The position numbers and the translations under genes are program-made. From JASGCP01 sp965263285 (lineage in GTDB: Bacteria > Bacteroidota > Bacteroidia > Chitinophagales > Chitinophagaceae), in NCBI GenBank assembly GCA_965263285.1, contig CBDHHD010000004.1:868001-932000 (forward strand): 64,000 nt of DNA. Direction: 5' to 3'. How positions within the stretch are numbered: position 1 is the stretch's first letter; each line of letters opens with the position of its first letter. Below the pieces are notes generated by a model. It saw only the letters and a program-made list of their open reading frames with translations. It did no database searches and was not told the origin of the DNA. Of this stretch, positions 59,201 through 63,953 are shown piece after piece.

Positions 59201-62130
59201 GTATTGTTCTTTGGCAATTCTATAACCTCATCACTTATTTTATATTCAATATTTAACAATGCTTTTCTATCTAGCTTGCCATTCACCGTTAAAGGCATTT
59301 GTTCTATTTGCACTAGTCCTGTAGGCACCATATATTCTGGTAATTGCTTAGATAAATAGCTTCTTAATTCTTCTACATCCACTTTTTCTTTAGCCACAAA
59401 ATATCCCACTAAATATTTATTATCTCCTTTCTCATTTAGCAATACTACCACTTGTTGAATAACCTCTCCATTATTCCATCCTAAAATCCTATTCTCTATC
59501 TCTCCTAATTCAATTCTATAGCCTCTTATCTTCACTTGAAAATCATTCCTCCCTATATACTCTATGTTGCCATCGGGGAGCATTCGTACTATGTCTCCTG
59601 TTTTGTAGAGCTTGCTATTTCTATTTTTTTGTTTCTCCTCCTTTATTTGAAAAGGATTTTGAATAAACCGTTCCGCAGTCAATTCAGGTCTATTCAAGTA
59701 TCCTCTTGCCACACCATCACCTCCAATATACAATTCGCCCATAGACCCTATGGGTAATAATTGTAAATTATTATTTAATAAATATATCTTTATATTGTAT
59801 ATTGGTTTCCCAATTTGTTCTACTTCATATATATTAATTTGTTTACCCAAAGCATATATGGTTGCCTCTGTAGGTCCATAATAATTAAACAGCAAATAAT
59901 TTTTCGACCAATCATTAGCTATGTTTCTATTACATGGCTCTCCTGCATAGATAATATGTTTTAATTCTGGATAGATATGTTGCGGAAGTTGTGATAACAA
60001 TACAGGAGGGATATATAGATAATTAATAGATTTCTCTATAATATATTGAGATAAGAATGAAATGTTTTGTATTGCTAATTCATTAAAAATATGTAATTCA
60101 CCTCCTTGTACTAAAGGGCTTAAAAATTCACTAACAGAAACATCAAATTGATAAGAGGTAAACGCACTTGCCCTTAGATATATTTGATTAATTGGATATA
60201 AAATATACGCAGTAGCATATAAAAGGTTAACAACATTTTTATGTTCTACCATCACTCCCTTAGGATTACCCGTTGTACCTGAAGTATAAATAATATATGC
60301 TAAAGAACGAGAGCTAATGGTTAATGGTAAATGGTTAATGGTTAATGAATATAATTCTTTTAGACATTGTTCATCCATTAAATTAATAATTAGAAACTGA
60401 ACATTTTCAATTTTCAATGTACAATTTGTAATTAAACACTTGGGTTGAGTATCTTGTAAAATAAACAATATCCGCTCTTCAGGGTATTCAGGAGAGATAG
60501 GACAATAAGCAGCTCCACTCTTAAGCACTCCTAAGATGGCAATAATTATCCATTCACTTCGCTCTAATAACAAACAAATAATATCGTCTGCTTTAGTTTG
60601 ATAATTATTATGCAAATAATTTGCCAATTGATTTGCTTTATTGCTTAGCTCTTGATAAGTTAATTTTTTATCCTCAAATACTACCGCTATGTTATTCGGC
60701 GTTCTTGCTACTTGCTCTTCAAATAACTGATGAATAGTTTTATCTTTAGGATATTCTTTTTCTGTTTTATTGTAATCATATAACAAGTATTGATATTCCT
60801 TATCTGTAAGTATATTATATTCGCCAATAGTTTTAGTTACATCTAACAAAACATCCCCTAACAATTTAAAATATCTTTCAAAAAAAACATCCATTAACTG
60901 CTCATTTATTCCAGTTTCTTTGCATTCCACAAAAAAACGAATACCTTGTTCGCCTACTCTTTGAATATTTATTATTAACCTATCTGAAAACATAGTGCTC
61001 TCAACCGTATCATATTGCCACTCTCCTTTACTTGTCCCATCAAAAGAAAACAATGCTTTACTCACATCGCCTTGTTGCACTAGCGCTACTGGCCTATCTA
61101 ATCTATGAATATCCCCTGTATCTATCATCCAATAAGTAGGGGTATAGGCAGGAATAACTTCTTCTCCTATTACTAACGTCTTTTTAATTTCCTTAAAAAA
61201 TCCTTTTGTATCCTCCAGCAAGCATAAAAAACTCTTTGTACGAGTAATACAAAAAGGAATAAAAATATTATTAACTCCTTGTATATAGGCCTTACTATTT
61301 AAAAGGTAGGGCAAAGAAAACAATAATTTAGAGGGCGCTTCATATAAATGTTTATAAAAAAGAACAGACAAAGTCGTTATATAAATAATGTAGTCTGTTA
61401 CAACACGCTGTTTCGCTAATCTTGCCACTCCCATAACATATTCAAGAGGAACAGAATAGTATCTAAAAATTTTATTTTCTTTATTATATTTATATGCCCC
61501 TTGAGGTAGCTTTAAAAAGTCTAAAGATATACTCTCTCCTCCCTCTAATTTCTCTCTCCAAAAATTCATTAAAATCTCACGATGTGCTTCTAACATCCCT
61601 TTAACTTTCCTTACAAAAAGAAGATTTTCTTGTTGTTGAGTTTTGATTGAAATCGAATATCTAAAATGAATATCATTATAATAATTTGAAAGTAAACGAA
61701 CAAACTCATATATATTCATCCCACCGCTGATAAGATGATGACACACAAACAAAATACAATATTTATCTATTCCTTTTTTAATAACACACAGTCTTGTTAA
61801 GCTACTTTTATTCGTTAAATCAAATGGCTTTCTAATCAAACTCTTTATTTCATCAAATGACAAAGCATGATCAATATACTCTATAGAACTAGATTGATTA
61901 TCAAATGAAACTAATGAAATTTTACCTTGTTCTTTTGAAACATATAGGTGATAATATAAAAAATCCATGACTATTCTTTTCCACGCCAATGATAATCTTT
62001 CTATATCTAAAGAACCAAGGATTTCCTGTAAAAAGAATATATTATAGCCTAATGTATCTAATTCCCACTCATAAAAAAACAACTCTTGATAAGGTGATAG
62101 TGGAAGGCTATTATCTAAATCAAGATGCAT
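41242..62130 (-). CDS. Six-module NRPS gene D with Cy-A(Cys)-Ox thiazole module and TE (6962 aa)
   Basis: Order: C*-A1-PCP, Cy-A2(Cys, Ox inserted)-PCP, C-A3(Ser)-PCP, C-A4(Ser)-PCP, C-A5-PCP, C-A6-PCP-TE. A3 motifs lie near 613, 1677, 3073, 4139, 5205 and 6277; carrier GGNS/GGHS near 1003, 2413, 3472, 4538, 5610 and 6664; C motifs HHAILDG near 2608, HHIAFDG near 3663 and 4729, HHIVFDG near 5801; TE GWSLGG near 6794 with a His in VSHQDI near the C-terminus. Codes: A1 D-V-S-Y-I-A-Y-I-Y (unassigned); A2 D-L-Y-N-L-S-L-I-W (Cys); A3 and A4 D-V-W-H-F-S-L-I-D (Ser); A5 D-A-Q-K-I-G-H-I-G (Asp-like); A6 D-A-W-L-F-G-A-V-M (Leu-like). No E or PKS domain is present, so residues should be L. Predicted scaffold: X-thiazole-Ser-Ser-Asp-Leu, released by TE as an acid or a ring. 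The first C domain has HHLISGG, as in genes A-C. Confidence 0.97.
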   Translation of the reverse strand: MHLDLDNSLPLSPYQELFFYEWELDTLGYNIFFLQEILGSLDIERLSLAWKRIVMDFLYYHLYVSKEQGKISLVSFDNQSSSIEYIDHALSFDEIKSLIRKPFDLTNKSSLTRLCVIKKGIDKYCILFVCHHLISGGMNIYEFVRLLSNYYNDIHFRYSISIKTQQQENLLFVRKVKGMLEAHREILMNFWREKLEGGESISLDFLKLPQGAYKYNKENKIFRYYSVPLEYVMGVARLAKQRVVTDYIIYITTLSVLFYKHLYEAPSKLLFSLPYLLNSKAYIQGVNNIFIPFCITRTKSFLCLLEDTKGFFKEIKKTLVIGEEVIPAYTPTYWMIDTGDIHRLDRPVALVQQGDVSKALFSFDGTSKGEWQYDTVESTMFSDRLIINIQRVGEQGIRFFVECKETGINEQLMDVFFERYFKLLGDVLLDVTKTIGEYNILTDKEYQYLLYDYNKTEKEYPKDKTIHQLFEEQVARTPNNIAVVFEDKKLTYQELSNKANQLANYLHNNYQTKADDIICLLLERSEWIIIAILGVLKSGAAYCPISPEYPEERILFILQDTQPKCLITNCTLKIENVQFLIINLMDEQCLKELYSLTINHLPLTISSRSLAYIIYTSGTTGNPKGVMVEHKNVVNLLYATAYILYPINQIYLRASAFTSYQFDVSVSEFLSPLVQGGELHIFNELAIQNISFLSQYIIEKSINYLYIPPVLLSQLPQHIYPELKHIIYAGEPCNRNIANDWSKNYLLFNYYGPTEATIYALGKQINIYEVEQIGKPIYNIKIYLLNNNLQLLPIGSMGELYIGGDGVARGYLNRPELTAERFIQNPFQIKEEKQKNRNSKLYKTGDIVRMLPDGNIEYIGRNDFQVKIRGYRIELGEIENRILGWNNGEVIQQVVVLLNEKGDNKYLVGYFVAKEKVDVEELRSYLSKQLPEYMVPTGLVQIEQMPLTVNGKLDRKALLNIEYKISDEVIELPKNNTEERLLKIWSNLLKISESELSVTQSFFRLGGNSLLSIRLVGQLNRELLVQLSVKDIFAYPTIREISHIIEQKDTGFVYQDYMLTDIKKEDYSLFPLNNVQQAYYMGRIDLFEIGNISTGGYSEFVVNDLSVENLEKALNRLVLRHAGLRTVFTDQGQQILPADNCHYSIPVNKITTEEALLDIRNRLLNMKVDVSRFPIIVIEVSEYKGSYVIHFMSDAIIMDNNSMRIFCIELAKIYNNLDIVLPTLHITYHEYILALQRIRDSKLFDKAKTYWETKLEDYDFSCNLPIVIEPSMVKQSTTKRGLRIIEKETYDMLQEKLAKIQLSPTSLLLSLYGKVLCRWSGQDKFSINLTLFNRLPLHKEVNDILGDFTNLELYNYDDAKSRDIVEYYLKGVQNVLWDDIENNLFDGIDFQRLIRERKQWSISKAIAPIVLTSVLGFKEKKEEGDVVNLFGRQHYSISRTSQVWIDNAVYEDYNGNLILRWDFVEQLFLPEVIEGMLDEYAYLIRKIAAMDIQRDRLEFYRLPATYQHIIEKYNATAEEYDVKTIIDFYDNCVIQDAYKCNAIAVVEGGNNKQAYKHREVAIGSKNIATHLYKYYKEEQTVAILSEKGYNQVVSSLGIMQSGQAYIPLNIHWSASRILEIMEESGTKVLLISKKEYENKIQLQASNIRLLIIEELLLKEQEGDIHLPIVLLSDIAYIIYTSGSTGKPKGVAISHENMMNTLIAVNNRYKVTEKDSVLALSELSFDLSVYDIFGLLLVGGRIVFVNDEERQDPQHWLSLIEKHKITLWNTVPQLAELLVDEARTREMRLDSIRLYLLSGDWLPLQLPDKIKRQSKDTQVISLGGATEGSIWSIWYEIGIVEGHWKSIPYGYPMPNQQIYILNHELIHSPIGVEGDIYIGGKGVAQGYWNNEEETKKQFVVHHELGRIYKTGDRGILHAEGWVEFRGRKDFQVKIRGYRVELEEIENKLNKLEGVKQSAVQLFKKNNSEVLVGFVVREQLITKGVDETFDKEVFKLEQRGIRKDLTDTIIFKDNDIAEQEYRLTKSYRNFGDRVVDTSLIDTIIREAKQIKVKTKNVGDSLLTKDKIARVLTRLQGKSLSDKILPKYLYPSGGSAYPIECYVRVSESGIKGIEEGVYYYHPLNNALQRVEDHSNNDQDSIELIVNWSAIKPLYGDFADKLVWIELGHILELLSTELNRLGIAFDIQIKQENRDESKMVLAEIVLGVDGNQIEQLTSELTAYYVSKRGNVYEGLIDLDKYSVFDRAIEQAKILENGKGMIVVECDSRRDKACLVSQWIGSGIMIERIKQQLLQYNIGGCPLGSEFGENELYSMVIGYIINEEKTKGESKVAVDKLSKVINDSLGLPDYMSLQEIVFLDSMPLTESGKLDKSRLPDPEIEWQSYIAPNTQEEQEMVEIWSEILNIGKNKIGIEDSFFNLGGHSITAIRLISKINSRFNFGLSFKDLFEYPTIRGLIKNSITLKQREQEGDYMPYQLIDSSVAISKEDYEDCYPAGMLQLGMFFEQEKLGHGAYLTFQIQYFSGTCNREKIERCLQTIINRHDILRTGYRMLEDGNIYALVQKRVEVKGKLFFVTDSIEEVRKKEIVLAFNREIAGLYRFYIIEQAEGFVLFFSFHHAILDGYSLNLFIRELVDLYQHDNDKLYEEEQSKLLYGEFIRNELSALNNEDTRLFWREYLAESILLTPQWNFSKSNGVSVVAERQQIEGLRLRQIEAISSKYSCTVEELLLLSYMTVLSLFFNERDITIGLEKHNRIEKEGGDRQLGLFVTMLPFRYELRDKEALGTALSRLRDSVKKIVNHKQYPYNEIKQQLGGRDLFDIAYSYNDFSHFVGHEERTHINEFLNEELSNITSILFICKVYKYSGGYGFVFSGHSNSVDQAYLSYFVRYYNSVLDQLCKEERVVFKLMDEDYQYLVYDYNKTEKEYPKDKTIHQLFEEQVTRTPNNIAVIFEEKQLTYQELNSKANQLAYYLYHNYNTKADDIICLLLERSEWMIIAILGVLKSGAAYCPISPEYPEERVLFILQDTKPKCLIINCKLQIEHVQFPIVNVTDEQFLKELYSLTINHLPLTISSHALAYVIYTSGTTGNPKGVMIEHGGVVNRIVWMQSKYPLNEEDRVLQKTNCSFDVSVWELLWANWAGATIVVLKQGLEKDATQLLSTIQERKITTIHFVPSVLVAFLEHIVDKENCLASLKYLFCSGEALELRIVIKFKYLFPAVSIHNLYGPTEASIDVLFADCNNLDKETLVPIGKPIDNTVIYILDSDKRLLPMGAIGELYIGGDGLARGYLNRLELTAEKFIQNPFQAEEEKKQNRNERIYKTGDLVRMLPDGNIEYIGRNDFQVKIRGYRIELGEIENRILEWKDGEVIQQAVVLVNEKADNKYLVGYFVAREQVDVEELRSDLSKQLPEYMVPTGLVQIEQMPLTVNGKLDRKTLLSYDCKLREEEIELPKNNTEKRLLKIWSGLLQISISDLSVTQSFFRLGGNSILSIRLMNLINKEFNTSFSVRIIFEINTIRQLAKYLLSDNIEKISVARQVFNSEEEQVLSYAQNRLWFIYQYDKANSAVYNIPMVFEIDKMADKEKLKEALLFVVGKHEVLRTVVEENERGATYQSIKEIPENLIQEEVYISKSDVEKKILTAVRYSFQLDKELPIQIKFFTPKKKDGKIILTIVVHHIAFDGWSVEVFQKEVYYAYQLLVNQKQLTHTTNIQYKDYALWQRDFLQGERWDKELNYWKEQLDGYNNSHLPVDFSRPLQMNYEGDAIISLLSKETSQNLKVVAKQLNASLYSVLLSGYYLFLSAYSNEQDIVVGTPFANRHYAGTEDMIGFFVNSLALRIQIDFKDTLKAYIEKVNVIVTQGQNNQDIPFEQLVEELHVERDTSRHPIFQIMFGVQDFGGGDTTLFKTYQNNRTNIIPAKFDVTTMVSERNDGLQICFNYATALYKRETIDRFVKTYELILTQIVRDRLDNDLKSIRFVNNEEYNYLIYEYNKTEREYPKDKTIHQLFEEQVERTPNNIAVVFEEKQLTYQELNNKANQLAYYLYHNYNTKADDIICLLLERSEWMIIAILGVLKSGAAYCPISPEYPEERVLFILQDTKPKCLIINCKLQIEHVQFPIVNVTDEQFLKELYSLTINHLPLTISSHALAYVIYTSGTTGNPKGVMIEHGGVVNRIVWMQSKYPLNEEDRVLQKTNCSFDVSVWELLWANWAGATIVVLKQGLEKDATQLLSTIQERKITTIHFVPSVLVAFLEYIVDKENCLASLKYLFCSGEALELRTVIKFKYLFPAVSIHNLYGPTEASIDVLFADCNNLDKETLVPIGKPIDNTVIYILDSDKRLLPMGAIGELYIGGDGLARGYLNRLELTAEKFIQNPFQAEEEKKQNRNERIYKTGDLVRMLPDGNIEYIGRNDFQVKIRGYRIELGEIENRILEWKDGEVIQQAVVLVNEKADNKYLVGYFVAREQVDVEELRSDLSKQLPEYMVPTGLVQIEQMPLTVNGKLDRKTLLSYDCKLREEEIELPKNNTEKRLLKIWSGLLQISISDLSVTQSFFRLGGNSILSIRLMNLINKEFNTSFSVRIIFEINTIRQLAKYLLSDNIEKISVARQVFNSEEEQVLSYAQNRLWFIYQYDKANSAVYNIPMVFEIDKMADKEKLKEALLFVVGKHEVLRTVVEENERGATYQSIKEIPENLIQEEVYISKSDVEKKILTAVRYSFQLDKELPIQIKFFTPKKKDGKIILTIVVHHIAFDGWSVEVFQKEVYYAYQLLVNQKQLTHTTNIQYKDYALWQRDFLQGERWDKELNYWKEQLDGYNNSHLPVDFSRPLQMNYEGDAIISLLSKETSQNLKVVAKQLNASLYSVLLSGYYLFLSAYSNEQDIVVGTPFANRHYAGTEDMIGFFVNSLALRIQIDFKDTLKAYIEKVNVIVTQGQNNQDIPFEQLVEELHVERDTSRHPIFQIMFGVQDFGGGDTTLFKTYQNNRTNIIPAKFDVTTMVSERNDGLQICFNYATALYKRETIDRFVKTYELILTQIVRDRLDNDLKSIRFVNNEEYNYLIYEYNKTEREYPKDKTIHQLFEEQVERTPNNIAVVFEEKQLTYQELNNKANQLANYLHNNYHTQADDIICLLLERSEWMIIAILGVLKSGAAYCPISPEYPEERILFILQDTQPKCLITNCKLKIEHVQFAIVNVTDEQFLKGLYSLTINHLPLTINSHALAYIIYTSGTTGNPKGVMVEHRNVVNYLFWMKVNDYFLGVNNIDASIEYFFDALAQVLFTPLVEGKKVVIASQDRKRDIVIYVNYLIDNKIELIKVTPSYLEWLVDELLNDEWKERICLRKIIVGGESANLILRNRLLSLPYEIIHHYGPTEATIGCLSMLIDKNKLPDFFSLGKFTHNINGYILNNNLQLLPIGSMGELYIGGDGVARGYLNRHELTAEKFIKNPFQTEEDKKKNRNSRLYKTGDVVRMLPDGNIEYIVRNDFQVKIRGYRIELGEIENRIQGFQTRIEGLKDKQVIEQVVVLVNEKGDNKYLVGYFVAKEQVNVDELRSYLSKQLPEYMAPTGLVQIEQMPLTVNGKLDRKALLNIEYKITDEVIEVPKNNTEERLLKIWSNLLKISESELSVTQSFFRLGGNSILSIRLMNLINKEFNTSFSVRIIFERNTIRQLVEYLLEDNIEIIAVQKQSFNSEEEQVLSYAQNRLWFIYQYDKANSAVYNIPMVFELNKEVDKEKLKESLLFVVEKHEILRTIIEENENGITYQSVKTISDNLIQEEIYSSKSDVEEKILSVISYSFQLDKELPIQIRFFIPKKKYDTIVLTIVVHHIVFDGWSVEVFQKEVYHAYQLLVNQKQLTHTTNIQYKDYALWQRKFLQGGRYEKELNYWKGQLDGYNNSHLPIDFSRPLEINYEGDAIIALLSKETSQNVKTVAKELNASLYSVLLSGYYLFLSAYSNEQDIVVGSPFANRHYAGTEEMIGFFVNSLALRVHIDFKDTLKEYIKKVNTIVVQGQNNQDIPFEQLVEELRVERDTSRHPIFQIMFGVQNFGGDDTTFFKFYQSDRINTIPAKFDITTMVSEVKDGLQIYFNYAIALYKRETIERFVKTYELVLTQIAKNKLDNSVNSIRFIDDREYNYLVYDYNKTEKDYPKDKTIHQLFEEQVTRTPNNIAVIFEEKQLTYQELNSKANQLAHYLHNNYNTKADDIICLLLKRSEWMIISILGVLKSGAAYCPISPEYPEERILFILHDTQPKCLITNCKLKIENIELPIVNLTDEQFLKELYSLTINHLPLIIHSHALAYVIYTSGTTGNPKGVMVTHQSVSNLVHHHKNIFDDLFSTTIHLLGYSNYIFDASVWEYYTALLLGYSLYLISDDIRKSNDLLLSFIRQNNIEIALLPPIIVEQLDIINLRILFVGGDRITNLITCKHRTGLLINAFGPTEYCVMGSTHIYIDEFDISLHIGKPITNTKYYVLNPTHKPLPMGAIGELYIGGDGLARGYLNRLELTAEKFIQNPFQAEEEKKQNRNERIYKIGDLVRMLPDGNIEYIGRNDFQVKIRGYRIELGEIENRILEWKDGEVIQQAVVLVNEKADNKYLVGYFVAREQVDVEELRSDISKQLPEYMVPTGLVQIEQMPLTVNGKLYRKILLNMEVNFVGENIQAPANKLELRILQIFVTLLSLESNTISVTNSFFRLGGNSILSIRLASILNREFGTFLSVADIFKYPTIRELAVQANYKKTSFDLILMLNNSVAKQAIYMIHPGGAGAEVYYNMAYRLQESYRCYGIGNYNLFSDNKMSEICLLAKHYLHEIKKNITIEPCVLLGWSLGGKIALEMAYHLEQQGIKDIVVYLLDTTVMDETLINILNKKNLSFRKQALNELLDNLNVGEDYKQRVLANRFIEEKLNNDALTGKLIYSRCVLFKAMLSDKDEIADFFQYKLSLPYNNVDKYVPIENIEVIEMQVSHQDIIKKEDKIVDVIKQRTLLKDANKEL
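41300..41990 (-). other. Terminal thioesterase domain of gene D
   Basis: Type I TE with oxyanion-side motif HPGGAG, nucleophile in GWSLGG, an Asp in YLLDTT, and a late His in VSHQDI. It differs from the GSSMGG TE of genes B and C, so the array has two release types. Remnants of this TE type occur at 17851 and 62206. Confidence 0.85.
45965..46475 (-). other. A-domain core, Asp-like (gene D module 5)
   Basis: Pocket D-A-Q-K-I-G-H-I-G. The last six positions match the known Asp code D-L-T-K-V-G-H-I-G except V/I, and Lys278 with His322 suits a side-chain carboxylate. Positions 236 and 239 differ, so Asn or Gln is not excluded. Confidence 0.5.
46857..50054. repeat. 3198 bp tandem repeat in gene D, unit 1
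   Basis: One A(Ser)-PCP-C repeat unit. It matches the adjacent unit 50055-53252 at a constant 3198 bp offset with only a few base differences (near 49130, 49350, 49430 and 49950). Both unit borders fall in the same N-terminal stretch of the A domain, so recombination left whole, in-frame modules. Confidence 0.95.
50055..53252. repeat. 3198 bp tandem repeat in gene D, unit 2
   Basis: Second copy, encoding the upstream Ser module. Homology ends at about 53252, where the adjoining A-domain start sequence differs. Confidence 0.95.
55030..57150 (-). other. Cysteine A domain with embedded flavin oxidase (Ox) domain, gene D module 2
   Basis: A3 motif YTSGSTGKPKG and pocket D-L-Y-N-L-S-L-I-W equal the well-known Cys code. 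After the A8 motif (GYRVELEEIENK) about 330 residues are inserted (about 1970-2300), containing YLYPSGGSAYPIE and GVYYYHP, typical of the FMN-dependent McbC/SagB-like Ox domains in EpoB-type synthetases. The A10 lysine motif follows (LTESGKLDK). Ox domains convert thiazoline to thiazole. The DNA lacks the 7-bp repeat of the other A domains. Confidence 0.88.
57660..58940 (-). other. Heterocyclization (Cy) domain, gene D module 2
   Basis: Starts with FPLNNVQQAYYMGR, carries DAIIMD (the Cy DxxxxD signature in place of HHxxxDG) near residue 1191, then APIVLTSVLG and QVWIDNAVYED, all typical of Cy domains. It should condense the first residue with Cys and cyclise to thiazoline. The Cy-A-Ox-PCP block has no relative elsewhere in the window. 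Confidence 0.92.
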
Positions 62131-62145
62131 ACATAAATTTTAACA

Positions 62146-62179
62146 CAAAGCTAATATAATTATTTCTCATCTCAACAAA
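62146..62179 (-). promoter_or_regulatory. Bacteroidota-type promoter of gene D
   Basis: TAGCTTTG on the minus strand (62146-62153), 15 nt before the ATG at 62130, with TTG/TTTG 19-22 nt further upstream. Same block as at genes A-C. Confidence 0.6.
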
Positions 62180-62205
62180 CAATCAAATCTATTTATGCCT
62201 GCAAT

Positions 62206-62233
62206 TTACAATTCTTTATTTGCATCTTTTAAC
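62206..62233 (-). pseudogene. Tiny 3' remnant of another D-type NRPS
   Basis: The final residues KDANKEL and stop of gene D recur here at the same 75-bp distance upstream of the gene D start. Homology stops at 62233, where IS-related sequence begins. It implies a further D-type gene once lay upstream. Confidence 0.7.
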
Positions 62234-62307
62234 GGATGTTCCTTTGTTAAAATGTGTTAAAAAAATACGCAAATGCTTTATTATCAAATAGTTGTATTAT
62301 TTATCGT
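62230..62307. repeat. Direct repeat, left copy (78 bp, partner 63923-64000)
   Basis: Identical to 63923-64000 (offset 1693), where the window ends, so the true length may be greater. The right copy includes the last codons and stop of the transposase frame. Its sequence after the stop resembles the right end of the IS at 18118-20348 (GCAAA..GCTTTA..TCAA). Confidence 0.9.
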
Positions 62308-62375
62308 TTAAAAAATATGTTAAATGTACCTGCGACTTTAACTATAATTTAACTTTTATAATAAATAAAATAAAC

Positions 62376-62383
62376 TATATTTG
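62376..62383 (+). promoter_or_regulatory. Putative -7 element of the second transposase (TATATTTG)
   Basis: TATATTTGC exactly fits the Bacteroidota TAnnTTTGC element, 22 nt before the ATG at 62406. No clear TTG -33 element was seen. Confidence 0.5.
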
Positions 62384-62405
62384 CTTTTTTAATGTAGATA
62401 TTTTT

Positions 62406-63953
62406 ATGTATATACAAGAATCAAGGCGCAAAAAGGGTAATAAAATTTATAAGACTGTCTATTTAACAGAATCGTATAGAGAAGGGAATAAGGTTCGTAA
62501 AAAATATGTAGCTAATTTAACACATTGCCCTGATCCTATTGTTGCTCTTATAAAAGATTATTTAAAAAAGAATAAAGACACCGAGCAGCATATTGACCAT
62601 ATTCTTAATAGTGTTGTTGAGAATAGTGGGCAAATTATTCAGGGAAAATCTGTTGGGGGCAGTTTTTGTGTTTTAGAAATTGTTAAAAGGCTAGGTATTG
62701 AAGCGTCTTTCGGGAAAGATATCCGCCAATCTAAATTAGCCTTGTTTCAAATAATTGGCAGAGTGCTTAATCAAAGATCAAGATTATATTTGGCTAAAGA
62801 ATGGGTAAAAATAAATGATGCAAGCAGTCTCCTTTCTCTTGATAAATTTAATGAGGATGATTTATATGAAAATTTAGATTGGTTAAGCAAAAATCAAGAA
62901 AAGATAGAGCAAAGACTATTTAATATTCGACATAAAGGCAAGGATATACCTACCTTATATTTATATGATGTTACTTCTGTGTATTTTGAAGGGGAGAAAA
63001 ACGAGTTGGCTACCTTTGGTTATAATAGAGACAAAAAAAGAGGGAAGATGCAAATCGTTGTTGGATTACTTTGTGACGATGCAGGCTATCCTGTTAGTGT
63101 TCAAGTGTTTAAAGGTAACACGAATGATACCAAAACAGTATCTGACCAATTTAATAAATTGAAGGATAATTTTGGGGTTAAGAATGTGGTAATGGTGGGA
63201 GATAAAGGGATGCTTAAGAAAAATGGGATTGAAGAGATAAAAGATTTAAATTGGCATTATATAACCTCTATTACGAGTCCCGAAATAGAGACATTATTAA
63301 AAGACAACATAATACAAATAGGGTTATTTGATGAAGACTTAACTGAAGTTATCTATAAAGAAGAGAGATTATTATTAAGAAGAAATCCTTATCATGCTGC
63401 AGAGGTTCAAGCTAATAGGAATAGTATGATAAACAAAATACGAGAACTCATTGAAAAAGCAAACAAACATTTATTAGAACATCCCTATGCGAAGACAGAG
63501 ACTATGACAAAGAAAATTCAAGATAAAATAAGTAAATATAAGGCTACAGAATATATAGAAATAAAACAGCAGGATCGTGTTTTTAGTATCATGATAAATC
63601 AAGAGCAATGGGCAGAAAAAAGCAAATTAGATGGTTGTTATGTTATTAAAACGAATGTAAATGAAAGAGATGGGGATAAGGAATATATACATCAAAAGTA
63701 CAAAGATTTAGCCTTGGTAGAGCAAGCATTTAGAACTTTTAAACAAAGCTTTGAAGAAATACAGCCAGTGTATGTTAGAAAAGAAAGTAGAACAAGGGGA
63801 CATGTGTTTGTATGCATGTTAGGTTATATAATAATGAAATATATATGGGACGAATGCAAAACACTTGGGTTAACACAAGCTAGTCTATTAGAAAGTCTCA
63901 ATGCTATTCAATATCAAATTTATAACGGATGTTCCTTTGTTAAAATGTGTTAA
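62406..63953 (+). CDS. IS1634-like DDE transposase (515 aa), perhaps truncated at the C-terminus
   Basis: Putative catalytic residues: D188 in LYDVTSVYFEG, D266 in MVGDKGM and E439 in LVEQAFRTFK, followed by the C-terminal helix region typical of IS1634 transposases. The frame is open from 62292, but MYIQESRRKKGNK at 62406 is the likely start: it begins the conserved part and follows a -7 element by 22 nt. The last ten residues (NGCSFVKMC) and stop lie within the direct repeat that also occurs at 62230-62307, so the native C-terminus may have been replaced at that junction. Activity is uncertain. Confidence 0.88.
   Translation: MYIQESRRKKGNKIYKTVYLTESYREGNKVRKKYVANLTHCPDPIVALIKDYLKKNKDTEQHIDHILNSVVENSGQIIQGKSVGGSFCVLEIVKRLGIEASFGKDIRQSKLALFQIIGRVLNQRSRLYLAKEWVKINDASSLLSLDKFNEDDLYENLDWLSKNQEKIEQRLFNIRHKGKDIPTLYLYDVTSVYFEGEKNELATFGYNRDKKRGKMQIVVGLLCDDAGYPVSVQVFKGNTNDTKTVSDQFNKLKDNFGVKNVVMVGDKGMLKKNGIEEIKDLNWHYITSITSPEIETLLKDNIIQIGLFDEDLTEVIYKEERLLLRRNPYHAAEVQANRNSMINKIRELIEKANKHLLEHPYAKTETMTKKIQDKISKYKATEYIEIKQQDRVFSIMINQEQWAEKSKLDGCYVIKTNVNERDGDKEYIHQKYKDLALVEQAFRTFKQSFEEIQPVYVRKESRTRGHVFVCMLGYIIMKYIWDECKTLGLTQASLLESLNAIQYQIYNGCSFVKMC

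Noticed and set aside
59760..60245. Assigning Pro to the D-V-S-Y-I-A-Y-I-Y code
   Set aside because: Only about half of the pocket positions agree with Pro codes, and positions 239, 322, 330 and 331 differ.
62292..62405. Upstream start extending the second transposase by 38 codons
   Set aside because: The segment includes the direct repeat end and the TATATTTG element and looks non-coding.
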